Shown here piece after piece: positions 17,415-25,136 of a stretch of 64,000 nucleotides of DNA. The notes under the pieces were generated by a model that worked only from the letters and a program-made list of their open reading frames with translations, was not told the origin of the DNA and made no database searches. The DNA lies in NCBI RefSeq assembly GCF_014192515.1, contig NZ_JACHYB010000001.1:1116001-1180000 (forward strand), in the 5' to 3' direction. A program made the translations under genes and the position numbers. Position 1 is the stretch's first letter, and each line of letters begins with the position of its first letter. Source of the stretch: Microbacter margulisiae. GTDB taxonomy: Bacteria > Bacteroidota > Bacteroidia > Bacteroidales > Paludibacteraceae.

Positions 17415-18185
17415 ATGTCGGCCCTGCAAATCCTTCATCATTCTATTTTCAGTTCACACCTGTGCCATGTAAGCCCTGCCGATTATAAAACCATTTTGAT
17501 CCAGTATGCACAATTCCTGAAAGGGACAAGGCTTTCGATGCTGATGATTGCTATTTTTGACCTGCACAAAGGCAACTACCTCTATCTTGACCATCGCATC
17601 CAGAAACTTTTGGGTGAACCGAACCGGAATAGCAATGATTTTAAGCCACATGACACACTCTATGACCATGTACATCCGGACGACCTGCAGGACTTGCATA
17701 AAGCGGATATCTGCTGCTACCAACAGTTTCACAGTTTGCCTGCCCGTGAGCGCGACCATTATGGCATGGGGTGCCATTTCCGCATCCGGACAGCTTCGGG
17801 CAGTTATTTGCGGATGATACGGAAGGTAAGGCCACTGGAATATGATACCTATAGAAATGTGTGGTTACTGTCGGTTACTTTCGACCTGATGTCCGAAGCA
17901 GCCAGCGGAAGCATTCCGGCTGCCTGGATATTCAATATAAAAACCCATGAAGCAGAGCCGCTTACCGGAATGGGAAATGGGTTATGGGAACCCATCACCC
18001 CGGGATGCCTCAAGCTGTTGCAGCTTATCCGCCAGGGATTTTCCTCACATGAGATAACCGAGCATCTGCATATCAGCAAGAAGACGTTGTATAACCAACG
18101 CAGCAGGATTTTGCAGGGCTGCGGTGCAAAAAATATGACGCAAGCCATTCGTTACCATGAAATCATGGGTACGTTTCAACAATAA
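17415..18185 (+). CDS. PAS-domain LuxR-type transcriptional regulator
   Basis: A 256-residue cytoplasmic protein. Residues about 45-160 form a PAS-like sensor (FDLHKGNYLYLDHRIQKLLG, LYDHVHPDDLQDLH, GCHFRIRTASGSYLRMIRKV). Residues about 190-250 are a LuxR/GerE helix-turn-helix (KLLQLIRQGFSSHEITEHLH, ISKKTLYNQRSRILQG). This layout is widespread in Bacteroidetes as a single-component regulator. No ligand-binding residue stands out, though the sensor part is rich in His and Cys (DICCYQQFH). The same promoter region precedes the NimA-like gene at 21242, so that gene is a likely target and the regulator may control itself. Confidence 0.85.
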   Translation: MSALQILHHSIFSSHLCHVSPADYKTILIQYAQFLKGTRLSMLMIAIFDLHKGNYLYLDHRIQKLLGEPNRNSNDFKPHDTLYDHVHPDDLQDLHKADICCYQQFHSLPARERDHYGMGCHFRIRTASGSYLRMIRKVRPLEYDTYRNVWLLSVTFDLMSEAASGSIPAAWIFNIKTHEAEPLTGMGNGLWEPITPGCLKLLQLIRQGFSSHEITEHLHISKKTLYNQRSRILQGCGAKNMTQAIRYHEIMGTFQQ

Positions 18186-18220
18186 ATTTTATTACAAGAC
18201 AATAATACAATGGCAGGACT

Positions 18221-18250
18221 GTAGGGACGATGTGCACATCGTCTTCCTAC
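18221..18250. repeat. REP-like palindrome (copy 1)
   Basis: The 18-bp perfect palindrome GACGATGTGCACATCGTC lies between near-complementary arms GTAGG and CCTAC. It lies just after the LuxR-type gene and upstream of the Y1 transposase, the usual place of a REP recognised by a REP-associated transposase. Confidence 0.75.
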
Positions 18251-18306
18251 AAAACAAAACAAAACAGAATAGAATAGAATCACAAACAAATAAAATATCA
18301 ACCGTT

Positions 18307-18879
18307 GTGTCAACCGACAAATTTCAAAATAAATACCGCATTCTGTCAGCACGCGCATCATGGCACGATTATAACGGTGGTGATTATTTTATAACGGTTT
18401 GTACGAAAAACAGGGAACATTATTTTGGTGAAATAAGGAATGATGAAATGATATTGTCGGAAATCGGGAAATATGCGGTCGAAAACCTGAAACAAATCAA
18501 TGGGCATTATCCCAATTGCGAGATACCATTGTTTGTGGTAATGCCCAACCATATCCATGCCATTGTGGTGATTGATTTTGTAGAGACAATGTGCACATCG
18601 TCTCTACAATCAACGCCATCTGCCAATGAACGATGGAAAAATATATTGGTAGATGAAAAAATGCAATCTATTTCAGCCAGACGTGGAAAATTATCAACAG
18701 CCATGGGCGGTTTTAAACGGGCGATTACCCGGTTTTCAAATGAAAATGACATTGATTTTGGTTGGCAATCCCGGTTTCACGATCATATTATCCGTAATCA
18801 GGACGAAATGAACCGCATTGCAACCTATATAGAAAATAATGTATTGATGTGGAAAGAAGATAAAATTTATACGGAATGA
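18307..18879 (+). CDS. REP-associated Y1 (HUH) transposase, RAYT type
   Basis: From a GTG at 18307 the protein has 190 residues: KFQNKYRILSARASWHDYN, YFITVCTKNREHYFGEI, the HUH motif VVMPNHIHAIVVID, GGFKRAITRFSNE, WQSRFHDHIIRNQDEMNRIA and the catalytic tyrosine in TYIENN. These are the marks of single-domain RAYT proteins related to IS200/IS605, which nick and move REP hairpins as single-stranded DNA. The frame is open back to 18157, but the upstream part runs through the first REP and overlaps the previous gene, so I prefer the internal start. A second REP lies within the coding sequence at 18580-18607 and adds the residues VETMCTSSLQS after the HUH motif. Confidence 0.85.
   Translation: MSTDKFQNKYRILSARASWHDYNGGDYFITVCTKNREHYFGEIRNDEMILSEIGKYAVENLKQINGHYPNCEIPLFVVMPNHIHAIVVIDFVETMCTSSLQSTPSANERWKNILVDEKMQSISARRGKLSTAMGGFKRAITRFSNENDIDFGWQSRFHDHIIRNQDEMNRIATYIENNVLMWKEDKIYTE
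18580..18607. repeat. REP-like palindrome (copy 2) inside the transposase gene
   Basis: A 28-bp palindrome with one mismatch, arms GTAGAGAC/GTCTCTAC around ATGTGCACAT. It shares its core with the copy at 18221 and lies in frame within the Y1 transposase gene, just after the HUH motif, where it does not introduce a stop. Confidence 0.8.
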
Positions 18880-19042
18880 GAATCACCGAAAAAATCAGAA
18901 CAGGCATTTGCTGAATTGCCGGGGCAGGAAGAATTTCCGCACTACCCCGGATAAGTCCATTGCCAGTAAGCCAAATGAGGTACTGATTGAAGACAATTTA
19001 TGCGATTTTCTTCTGAAACAACATTGATGACACGAAGCTTTG

Positions 19043-19752
19043 CTACAACGTAACCCCTGCCACAAAAAAAGCTTTTTCAGCTTGTGGATTCGCTCCTAAG
19101 ATGCCATAAACAGGCACGGAAAAAGTATTTGAAAGTTTAATTTTCCGGGTGACTTTTATCCCGACATTAATCACGGAAAATCCCTTATTGCCGTAAATAG
19201 CAGGACTGTCAAACAAGGATGCACCAAGGAAGGTATTTACATTCGATGCAACGGGATAATCAAGTTCAACATAGGTAGAATAGGCATTTTTCCCGTTTAG
19301 ATTCTTATCTGCACCATAAAACATGGTATTCCAGGAAAAGCTCACCGGAAAGGTTTTACACCCTCCATATGCTAAAGTGCCCTCTAAGATATGTCCTGTG
19401 CCATTACTCCGAAGGTTAAAATAGTTGGCATACCCCGAACTTACTTCTGCATTATTGTTGCTGTTGTTCCAGTTGTCGTCGGTAAGCGTAAGGGAAAAAG
19501 CATGGGGTAAAGCGAGTGTCGCATTGAGGTCTATTTCTTTGACATCTCCCGAAAAAGCATATGATCCGGATGCACCTAAGCTAAAAGATCCTATCGTATA
19601 GGTTAAAGTAGGCTGGATATTGGGCGTACCGCCTTTTGATCCTTCCTGTGCTATGCCACGCCAAACGTAAGAACTCACAAGATCAACGCTCAGGTTGAAA
19701 TTGTCTTTTTTATCCTGGGCGGATACACACGTTGATGTTGTAATTGAAGTCA
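19043..19752 (-). pseudogene. TorF-like outer-membrane porin, mature part cut off from its signal peptide
   Basis: The frame encodes about 235 residues of a beta-barrel: NFNLSVDLVSSYVWRGIAQE, then LTYTIGSFSLGASGSYAFSG and a C-terminal AFFVAGVTL. The SSYVWRG opening is typical of TorF-family putative porins. It begins at the edge of the IS5-family element at 19753, and the residues before SAQDKKDNF lack a full signal peptide. That peptide (MKFKQRSAALLFIISVLTMN) lies at 20665-20727, beyond the element. The porin is therefore interrupted and, without its leader, should not reach the outer membrane. Confidence 0.85.
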
Positions 19753-20580
19753 TCTTGACTTTTTCTGTTTAGTAATTTTCTTAAGTAGTATCACGATAAA
19801 AGCGATAAGGTTAAAGCTTTGCCAACTGGAGCAAGTAACATCAAATCTGTTCAATAGAGATCTGAAACTATCCATCCATGCATTGGTTCTTTCTATGCAA
19901 TAGCGTTGCTGATAGAGCAATTCATCGAAGAATATATCATCCGTATGTGCTGCGTTACGCCAGTTAATAGCGATGTTGGGTATTATTTCATGGGAAGAAC
20001 AGAATTCTCTGAACTCCGCAGAGTCAAAACCTGCATCGGCATTAAGAAAAAGACCATCAACTCTTATATCGGAGTTATTCAGCGAATCAATAATGTCGGT
20101 AAAACGTTCTTTAATTTGATGTAAATCATTGTGATTCCCTTCTATCGGGTCTGATATGGCCAATGGGATACCTTGTCTGTCTGTAAGATAAAGAGCATTG
20201 GTAGTCTTCCTTTTCTTCCGACCCTGATAAGCAACCTGTTCTCCTCCACGTAATGCGGGGGTATGGCTGCCATCCAAATCAACACTGGACATGTCCAATG
20301 AGGCTCTGTATTTATTCAATAAACCAAACCAGATTTGTTGTAACACTCCTGATTTACACCATGTACGAAAATAACCGAAAACAGTCTTATAATGCAATAC
20401 GACATTAGAAAATAAACTTTTAACGGGCAACATATGCCATTGACAACCTGTTTTTAATTTGTACAATATGCAGTTAACAATCTCGGCGATATCACACTTT
20501 GTCCTGAACCCTCTCTTGGGTACAGGGATGAATGGCACTATTTCTTTATTTATTGTATCTTTGTCGAGTACTAAGTACAT
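19750..20580 (-). CDS. IS5-family transposase
   Basis: A 276-residue transposase with an N-terminal DUF4096-like region (GFRTKCDIAEIVNCILYKLK, TGCQWHMLP) and a DDE domain: D in SSVDLDGSHT (about residue 102), D in LNADAGFDSAEFREF (about 178), and E in QRYCIERTNAWMDSFR (about 229). It looks full length and undamaged, so the element may still move. The coding frame runs to the very end of the element and its TGA stop is completed by the host sequence just outside. It lies inside the porin gene in the same direction. Confidence 0.93.
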   Translation of the reverse strand: MYLVLDKDTINKEIVPFIPVPKRGFRTKCDIAEIVNCILYKLKTGCQWHMLPVKSLFSNVVLHYKTVFGYFRTWCKSGVLQQIWFGLLNKYRASLDMSSVDLDGSHTPALRGGEQVAYQGRKKRKTTNALYLTDRQGIPLAISDPIEGNHNDLHQIKERFTDIIDSLNNSDIRVDGLFLNADAGFDSAEFREFCSSHEIIPNIAINWRNAAHTDDIFFDELLYQQRYCIERTNAWMDSFRSLLNRFDVTCSSWQSFNLIAFIVILLKKITKQKKSR

Positions 20581-20664
20581 GGGGAAGAGTGGTGTTTTAT
20601 AGTTTTGCTTTTCATAAAACGGCTCTTCCCTTTTTTTAGTATTTAAAGCTTGTAAAAGTCAAGA
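19753..20664. mobile_element. IS5-family insertion sequence, about 912 bp
   Basis: The ends are the inverted repeats TCTTGACTTTT (19753-19763) and AAAAGTCAAGA (20654-20664). The single transposase fills most of the element. I see no convincing target-site duplication. Removing 19754-20664 rejoins the porin signal peptide to the mature part in frame, so the true left boundary may be one base in, or a small change occurred on insertion. Confidence 0.85.
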
Positions 20665-20727
20665 CGAATTCATTGTTAATACACTAATAATAAAGAGTAA
20701 AGCTGCGGATCTTTGTTTAAATTTCAT
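20665..20727 (-). pseudogene. Detached signal-peptide exon of the disrupted porin
   Basis: The ATG at 20727 opens 21 codons, MKFKQRSAALLFIISVLTMN plus Ser, a textbook signal peptide, before the frame enters the IS and stops at once (TCT TGA). A promoter-like TACCTTTG lies 40 bases upstream on the same strand. It belongs with the barrel at 19043-19752. Confidence 0.8.
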
Positions 20728-21113
20728 GATCTGAAGATGTTCAAAATAAGTTTATTCATTCGACGGCAAAGGTACTGAATATCGAAGAAGCAATAGGGAT
20801 GTGCGCCGGTTATTAAGGATTTTTTTTCGAATATTTTCTTTAGTCAATGTACATGATCTGCATTGTTGCCTTGTCGGGGATATAACGATTTTGCTGACGC
20901 AATAATCCAAAGCTATGCTATCAGAATGAAACAATCAACAACAGAGTAAGAAGCACAGCCCTGGTATTCTGGCCTAACTTAAGACTACTGCTGCTGATAA
21001 CAGGTAAAGGGTGCCAATGCACAACCACAGTCATAAAATGGAATTATTTTTTGCAGGACAGAAAGAAAATAAATTCCTGCAACAAGTTAAAAACCATTCT
21101 ATTCCTGTTTATT
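20728..21113. other. Intergenic stretch with the disrupted porin's promoter
   Basis: On the minus strand TACCTTTG (20774-20767) fits the Bacteroidetes -7 element of the split porin gene. A 60-residue frame at 20752-20934 (minus) has no family resemblance and overlaps this promoter, so I do not call it. The right end holds the shared regulatory region of the NimA-like gene. Confidence 0.5.
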
Positions 21114-21144
21114 TTTGTGGTATAAAAGAACTACCGTACCTTTG
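21114..21144 (+). promoter_or_regulatory. Promoter of the NimA-like gene
   Basis: TTTG (21114-21117), a 19-base spacer and TACCTTTG (21137-21144). The preceding 45 bases contain AAATAAATTCCTG, shared with the region before the PAS-LuxR gene. Confidence 0.75.
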
Positions 21145-21241
21145 ATATTCCAAAGTTTTAACAGGGGCGTTTTATGAAGTTGCGGTTCACACGCATAAAC
21201 AGCCCGATCCCCCTACCCTGTGTATTGTAAAGGAGAACATT

Positions 21242-21709
21242 ATGCGAAGAAAAGAGAAAGAAATTACCAACCAGCAAGTCATTGAAGAGATTCTCTCCAA
21301 AGGTGAAGTGTGCCGTATAGCCATGATGGATGGTAATCGGCCCTACCTTGTTCCACTCAATTATGGATATGACGGACATGCCTTTTATATCCATTCTGCA
21401 CAGTCGGGCAAAAAGATTGAGCTGTTGAAACAGAACCCTGAGGTATGTTTTGAGATCGAATACGGAGCGATGATTGTCCGGCACGAAGAGTCATGCAAAT
21501 GGAGTGAAAAATACCGTTCCGTTATTGGCTATGCAACGGTTGAGATGATAACCTCTTTCGAGGAAAAGAAAAGGGGGTTGGACATTATCATGGCGCACAA
21601 CGGGAGGGCCGGCAACAACGTGTATAAAGAGAAACAGGTGGAAGCTATCGTGATCCTGAAACTCCATATCAGGCAGATCACAGGCAAACAATCGGGCGAT
21701 TGGGAATGA
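21242..21709 (+). CDS. NimA-like pyridoxamine 5'-phosphate oxidase-family flavoprotein
   Basis: A 155-residue split-barrel flavoprotein. Motifs: IEEILSKGEVCRIAMMDGNR, PYLVPLNYGYDGHAFYIHSA, GKKIELLKQNPEVCFEIEY and the closing KLHIRQITGKQSGDW. This matches the Pyridox_oxase_2 group that includes the 5-nitroimidazole reductase NimA of Bacteroides. Most members are general FMN-dependent reductases, and resistance cannot be assumed. The gene has an unusual strong Shine-Dalgarno (AAAGGAG, seven bases before the ATG) and a promoter shared with the PAS-LuxR gene, which suggests it responds to that regulator. Confidence 0.87.
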   Translation: MRRKEKEITNQQVIEEILSKGEVCRIAMMDGNRPYLVPLNYGYDGHAFYIHSAQSGKKIELLKQNPEVCFEIEYGAMIVRHEESCKWSEKYRSVIGYATVEMITSFEEKKRGLDIIMAHNGRAGNNVYKEKQVEAIVILKLHIRQITGKQSGDWE

Positions 21710-21822
21710 CATTGGCGCAGGTTACCAGGCATCACTGGCAAAAAACAGGCAAAGCAGCTATATACGGGAATGAAAGCGTTCATATACCGGTTTATATACC
21801 ATAACCATTAAATGTTTACCGT

Positions 21823-22272
21823 ATGAAAACCTTATTGTTTATGCTCACCCTTATGGTGATGGCCCCAGTGTGTGCGCAGGAGAATAACACCATAGCCAAA
21901 AAGATTATTGGCATGGAAAAAGCGGCCCTGGAACGCTGGAATCAGGGCGATCCGTCAGGATTTCTTGAGCTGTCGGATACGGATGTTGTCTATTTTGACC
22001 CAATGACACCCCAAAGGCTTGACGGTCTGGATAAACTGACAGCGCTTTACGAAGCGATCAGGGGAAAAGTACACGCAAGCCGGTACGAAATGGGCAACCC
22101 CTGTGTGCAGGCAGTGGATAGTATGGCTGTGCTGACCTATAACCTGGTCTCATATGCGGGTTTGACACCCCATAAATGGAACTGTACTGAAGTGTACCGG
22201 CTTGACGATGACAATCAGTGGCGGATCATACAGACACACTGGTCGTTTACACAACCGCGACTGCAGAAATAA
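21823..22272 (+). CDS. Exported NTF2-like (DUF4440/SnoaL) protein
   Basis: 149 residues with a signal peptide (MKTLLFMLTLMVMAPVCAQE, cleavage about residue 19). The mature protein has the NTF2-like pattern of DUF4440: GMEKAALERWNQGDPSGFLE ... DTDVVYFDPMTPQRLDGLDK ... SRYEMGNPCVQAVDSMAVLT ... WRIIQTHWSFTQP. It is likely periplasmic and may bind a small hydrophobic molecule; no catalytic site is certain. It lies 113 bases after the NimA-like gene on the same strand and could be co-transcribed. Confidence 0.75.
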   Translation: MKTLLFMLTLMVMAPVCAQENNTIAKKIIGMEKAALERWNQGDPSGFLELSDTDVVYFDPMTPQRLDGLDKLTALYEAIRGKVHASRYEMGNPCVQAVDSMAVLTYNLVSYAGLTPHKWNCTEVYRLDDDNQWRIIQTHWSFTQPRLQK

Positions 22273-22355
22273 ATCTTATATTCCCGGCGCACTCCTGTTG
22301 CCGGGGATGAAACATTCGGATAGTTGTCTTACAAACCCTTATAAATAAAAATAAT

Positions 22356-22685
22356 ATGGAAACAAGAATGACCACCACAGCTTTTGAGATTGCCGGCTAC
22401 AAAATCAGTAAAAACCTGGGCGTAGTAAGAGGCATATTAGTCCGTTCACGATCCATTGTCGGCAACATTGGTGCCGGATTTCAAACCCTGTTTGGCGGCA
22501 ACATAACGATCCTGTCCGATCTGTGTGAGAAAACCCGTAACGAAGCCTTTGTAATGATGTTGCAACATGCTGAAATGCTCGGAGCCAATGCAGTCGTCGG
22601 CGTACGCTACGAATCGACTGAAATTATGTCGGGTGTCACCGAAGTAATCTGCTATGGCACTGCCGTCATTGTGGAACAGGCGTAG
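22356..22685 (+). CDS. YbjQ/UPF0145-family protein
   Basis: 109 residues with the whole YbjQ family pattern: [20 protein letters not shown] near the start, [19 protein letters not shown] in the middle and [17 protein letters not shown] near the end. These small cytosolic proteins form pentamers and have been linked to heavy-metal binding by sequence only. It follows the NTF2-like gene by 84 bases. No cluster context gives a more exact role. Confidence 0.85.
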   Translation: METRMTTTAFEIAGYKISKNLGVVRGILVRSRSIVGNIGAGFQTLFGGNITILSDLCEKTRNEAFVMMLQHAEMLGANAVVGVRYESTEIMSGVTEVICYGTAVIVEQA

Positions 22686-22836
22686 AGGCAAGGAGGAAGA
22701 AGCAATGCTACAATAGAGTGACTCAACAAAGCAAATGCCCGTTGATAAGCCTATCATGGAAGCATGACTAAAAGTTATGATTCCAGAGAGGTGGCGTCAA
22801 AAAACAACAGCATTTTGTGTTGAATAAATCAAACCA

Positions 22837-23478
22837 ATGGAAGATTCAAAGAAGATATTCGTGATATTTATATGTTTATTGGTCAGCAGCTCCGGATTTT
22901 GCCGGAATAGTTGTCGAAAAGCTGTAAATCAAGCCAGATCTGATTTTCAACATGGAAACTACTCTTTTCATTCAGAAGAAGTGGTGCCGGCGGATAATAC
23001 TTATTTTTATGTGTTATACAAATACTATAAAATCAACTGGTACTTCACGGATTCTTCCAATTATTATAAATGTTATGATGGCGAAATGAACAAATTATTA
23101 CAGAAGAAATATGGAAAAAAATTTTTGGATCGGGCACAAGTCATCTGTGATAGTTTGGACAATACCCCTGACTGGAGGAAAAATGCCCGATTCACTGGTG
23201 GAGATAAAGCATTAAAGTAGTATTTATTACACAAACTGCAAGAGGCTGGAATAGAAAAAGAGGACATCAAATCAAAATTAATTGTACAATTTACAGTTGA
23301 TACTACCGGACAAATAAAAACTCCGGTAATTATAAAAGGGGTTAATCTGGAAATCAATCAAAAGATCATTAATATTGTCAATCATATGCCAAAGTGGACA
23401 CCTGCCTATTTATATGGTAAACCCATAAAACAAAATTATGTATTACCATTTACCGATCACTTATGGTTAGACAATTGA
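22837..23478 (+). pseudogene. TonB-C-domain protein gene broken by an in-frame TAG
   Basis: The first frame (22837-23220) encodes 127 residues with a signal peptide (FVIFICLLVSSSGFC). It stops at TAG (23218-23220), but the same frame stays open for 85 more codons (YLLHKLQEAG ... KLIVQFTVDTTGQIKTPVII ... INQKIINIVNHMPKWTPAYL ... QNYVLPFTDHL) to a TGA at 23476. The second part is a TonB C-terminal-type domain, as in small exported Bacteroidetes proteins that lack the TonB membrane anchor. A single base change would explain it. The product is probably truncated and without its folded domain. Confidence 0.82.
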
Positions 23479-23513
23479 CAAAGAAGTTTTCGATATATGA
23501 AATATTAAGCATT

Positions 23514-24359
23514 ATGCAAACAACAGCTTTATCTGTTATATTGATCCTGTTAATAACCAGTTGTAGTAATCCAGCTAGATCAACCGATAATAAACAAGGA
23601 ACAATTAGAATGTTTGCAAAGAACAACTCTTTGTCAAAAAACAATCAGATAAAGCCTGATGCTATGGCTTATAAACCTTATAAAACTATTATCACAAACC
23701 TGAATAATGATAATGTTTCAGATACTATTTTTCTAAGCTCTTCATTGAAAAGCACTTCGTTATTTAATAAAATAACCATCATTATTTCAGGATTTTGCAA
23801 AGAGGATTTTATCACAAAGGATAGCTGGACGGACGTAGATTCTTCCTTTTTGAAAGATAACAGAAATTACGTTTCAACAAAATCACTATTCATCAAAAAA
23901 ACCAAGGTACAGACTGTAATTTTACTTTTTGGTATGTTAGATGGAGCAGGTTACAGAGAAAATTTTTCAATCATCAATATTTCAGACAATAAACCTAAAA
24001 TGGTTTTCAATAGTGAGCAGGATAGTGTTGACGTTGAAATTCCTGTTAAATTAGTTGATCTTGAACATAATGGAAAATTAAACTTTATCTTTAGAGCATA
24101 TTCGGAAGAAGATAATCCACCTGAACATTTTACAGAAAAAGGAACTTTTGAATCATACACGCCTTTTTGGGTTTATACTATTGACAATGATTGTCAATTA
24201 AACAAGCCCTTGACAAAGCAATATAATGAAGAACATTATGTTTTTGCCGGTTTTAAATATAATCATCATATTGAGGTATTTACTTCAGCAAATAATGGGG
24301 GAAAAAAAGCCTGTCTAAGAGGACAAAATGGGAAAATCATCTGGCTAACAAAAGAATAA
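23514..24359 (+). CDS. Lipoprotein of unknown function
   Basis: Starting at the ATG at 23514 (rather than 23463) gives a normal lipoprotein leader, MQTTALSVILILLITSC, with the lipid Cys at residue 17, and 281 residues in all. I do not recognise a family. The mature part is rich in Asn, Lys and Ser. A segment PYKTIITNLNNDNVSDTIFL has the form of an FG-GAP-like calcium loop, and a later one (VKLVDLEHNGKLNFIFRAYS) is a second, similar repeat, so a beta-propeller-type fold is possible. It lies just after the broken TonB-C gene, perhaps in one transcript. Confidence 0.6.
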   Translation: MQTTALSVILILLITSCSNPARSTDNKQGTIRMFAKNNSLSKNNQIKPDAMAYKPYKTIITNLNNDNVSDTIFLSSSLKSTSLFNKITIIISGFCKEDFITKDSWTDVDSSFLKDNRNYVSTKSLFIKKTKVQTVILLFGMLDGAGYRENFSIINISDNKPKMVFNSEQDSVDVEIPVKLVDLEHNGKLNFIFRAYSEEDNPPEHFTEKGTFESYTPFWVYTIDNDCQLNKPLTKQYNEEHYVFAGFKYNHHIEVFTSANNGGKKACLRGQNGKIIWLTKE

Positions 24360-24481
24360 ATAATACAGCCTCCTATTATTTACAGAAAAGAATCATCCAA
24401 CATCCGTTAAGCGGCAATTCCGCGAAACAGAAAAAAGAAGTAAAGTGAGTTGATAACTTAAGAAAAATAGCAACAAACTAT

Positions 24482-25042
24482 ATGATAAAAGGTGGATTAG
24501 ATTATGATAAAACAGTTGAAACGAATAAGTTGGTTTTCAAAGGACAATCCTATGAAAAAGCAGTAAGTTATGGTTTCATTCTGATTATGTTTGGTGGCAC
24601 ATGCATCATCAGTTATTTCATATTCAAAAACCAACTCAAGGGCAATCCGTCTGTAATGGACTATGCCATTGCTATCGTCATTCCGATGGTAATGATTTGG
24701 GCAGCTGCAATGGAAAGCCGTACCCTTTTAACCAGAGATAAATTAAGAGAAGTAGCAATAACGATCAGTCTGACCAGAGCAAAGCCAAAACTAGTGGAGG
24801 CGGCTAAGAAACTCAACTGGAATTTATCCATGGAAACAGATAAATATATGATTTTCGAAACTACATTTGGCTCAATAGAAGATAAACAAACTATTACACT
24901 GATCTTTTCACCGGATAACAAAGTCTATTTCAACAGTATCTATTGGCCTGCTATCTATTTAGGACCAGCAAGATTTGAAATCAACTATCAAGCATTCGTA
25001 ACAGCATATCAAAGCGTAGAAAAAGAGTCAAACATCTCCTGA
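24482..25042 (+). CDS. Membrane protein of unknown function
   Basis: 186 residues with two membrane spans at about residues 32-49 (GFILIMFGGTCIISYFIF) and 60-78 (YAIAIVIPMVMIWAAA). The long C-terminal part (AKPKLVEAAKKLNWNLSMET ... MIFETTFGSIEDKQTITLIF) should fold in the cytoplasm as an alpha+beta domain. Similar architectures occur in Bacteroidetes without known role. It is monocistronic as far as I can see. Confidence 0.6.
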   Translation: MIKGGLDYDKTVETNKLVFKGQSYEKAVSYGFILIMFGGTCIISYFIFKNQLKGNPSVMDYAIAIVIPMVMIWAAAMESRTLLTRDKLREVAITISLTRAKPKLVEAAKKLNWNLSMETDKYMIFETTFGSIEDKQTITLIFSPDNKVYFNSIYWPAIYLGPARFEINYQAFVTAYQSVEKESNIS

Positions 25043-25136
25043 CCTAGCAAAGGGTAAAAAACAACCTATCTTCGCTGTCAAAAGAGGGTCCGGCATAAAC
25101 ATTACAGGATCATATAAACAAACAGAACTTACCTTT

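Noticed and set aside
18880-19042. Relic coding sequence between the Y1 transposase and the porin
   Set aside because: A short open frame exists (ending CDFLLKQH) but without start or homologue it cannot be told from chance.
20752-20934. 60-residue minus-strand frame
   Set aside because: Overlaps the promoter of the disrupted porin and has no recognisable features.
21242-21709. Calling the flavoprotein a nitroimidazole-resistance gene
   Set aside because: Only family-level similarity to NimA is visible; resistance needs experimental proof.
22837-23478. Programmed TAG readthrough or recoding
   Set aside because: No other gene in the window has in-frame TAG, and no stimulating structure or pyrrolysine context is visible; a plain mutation is simpler.
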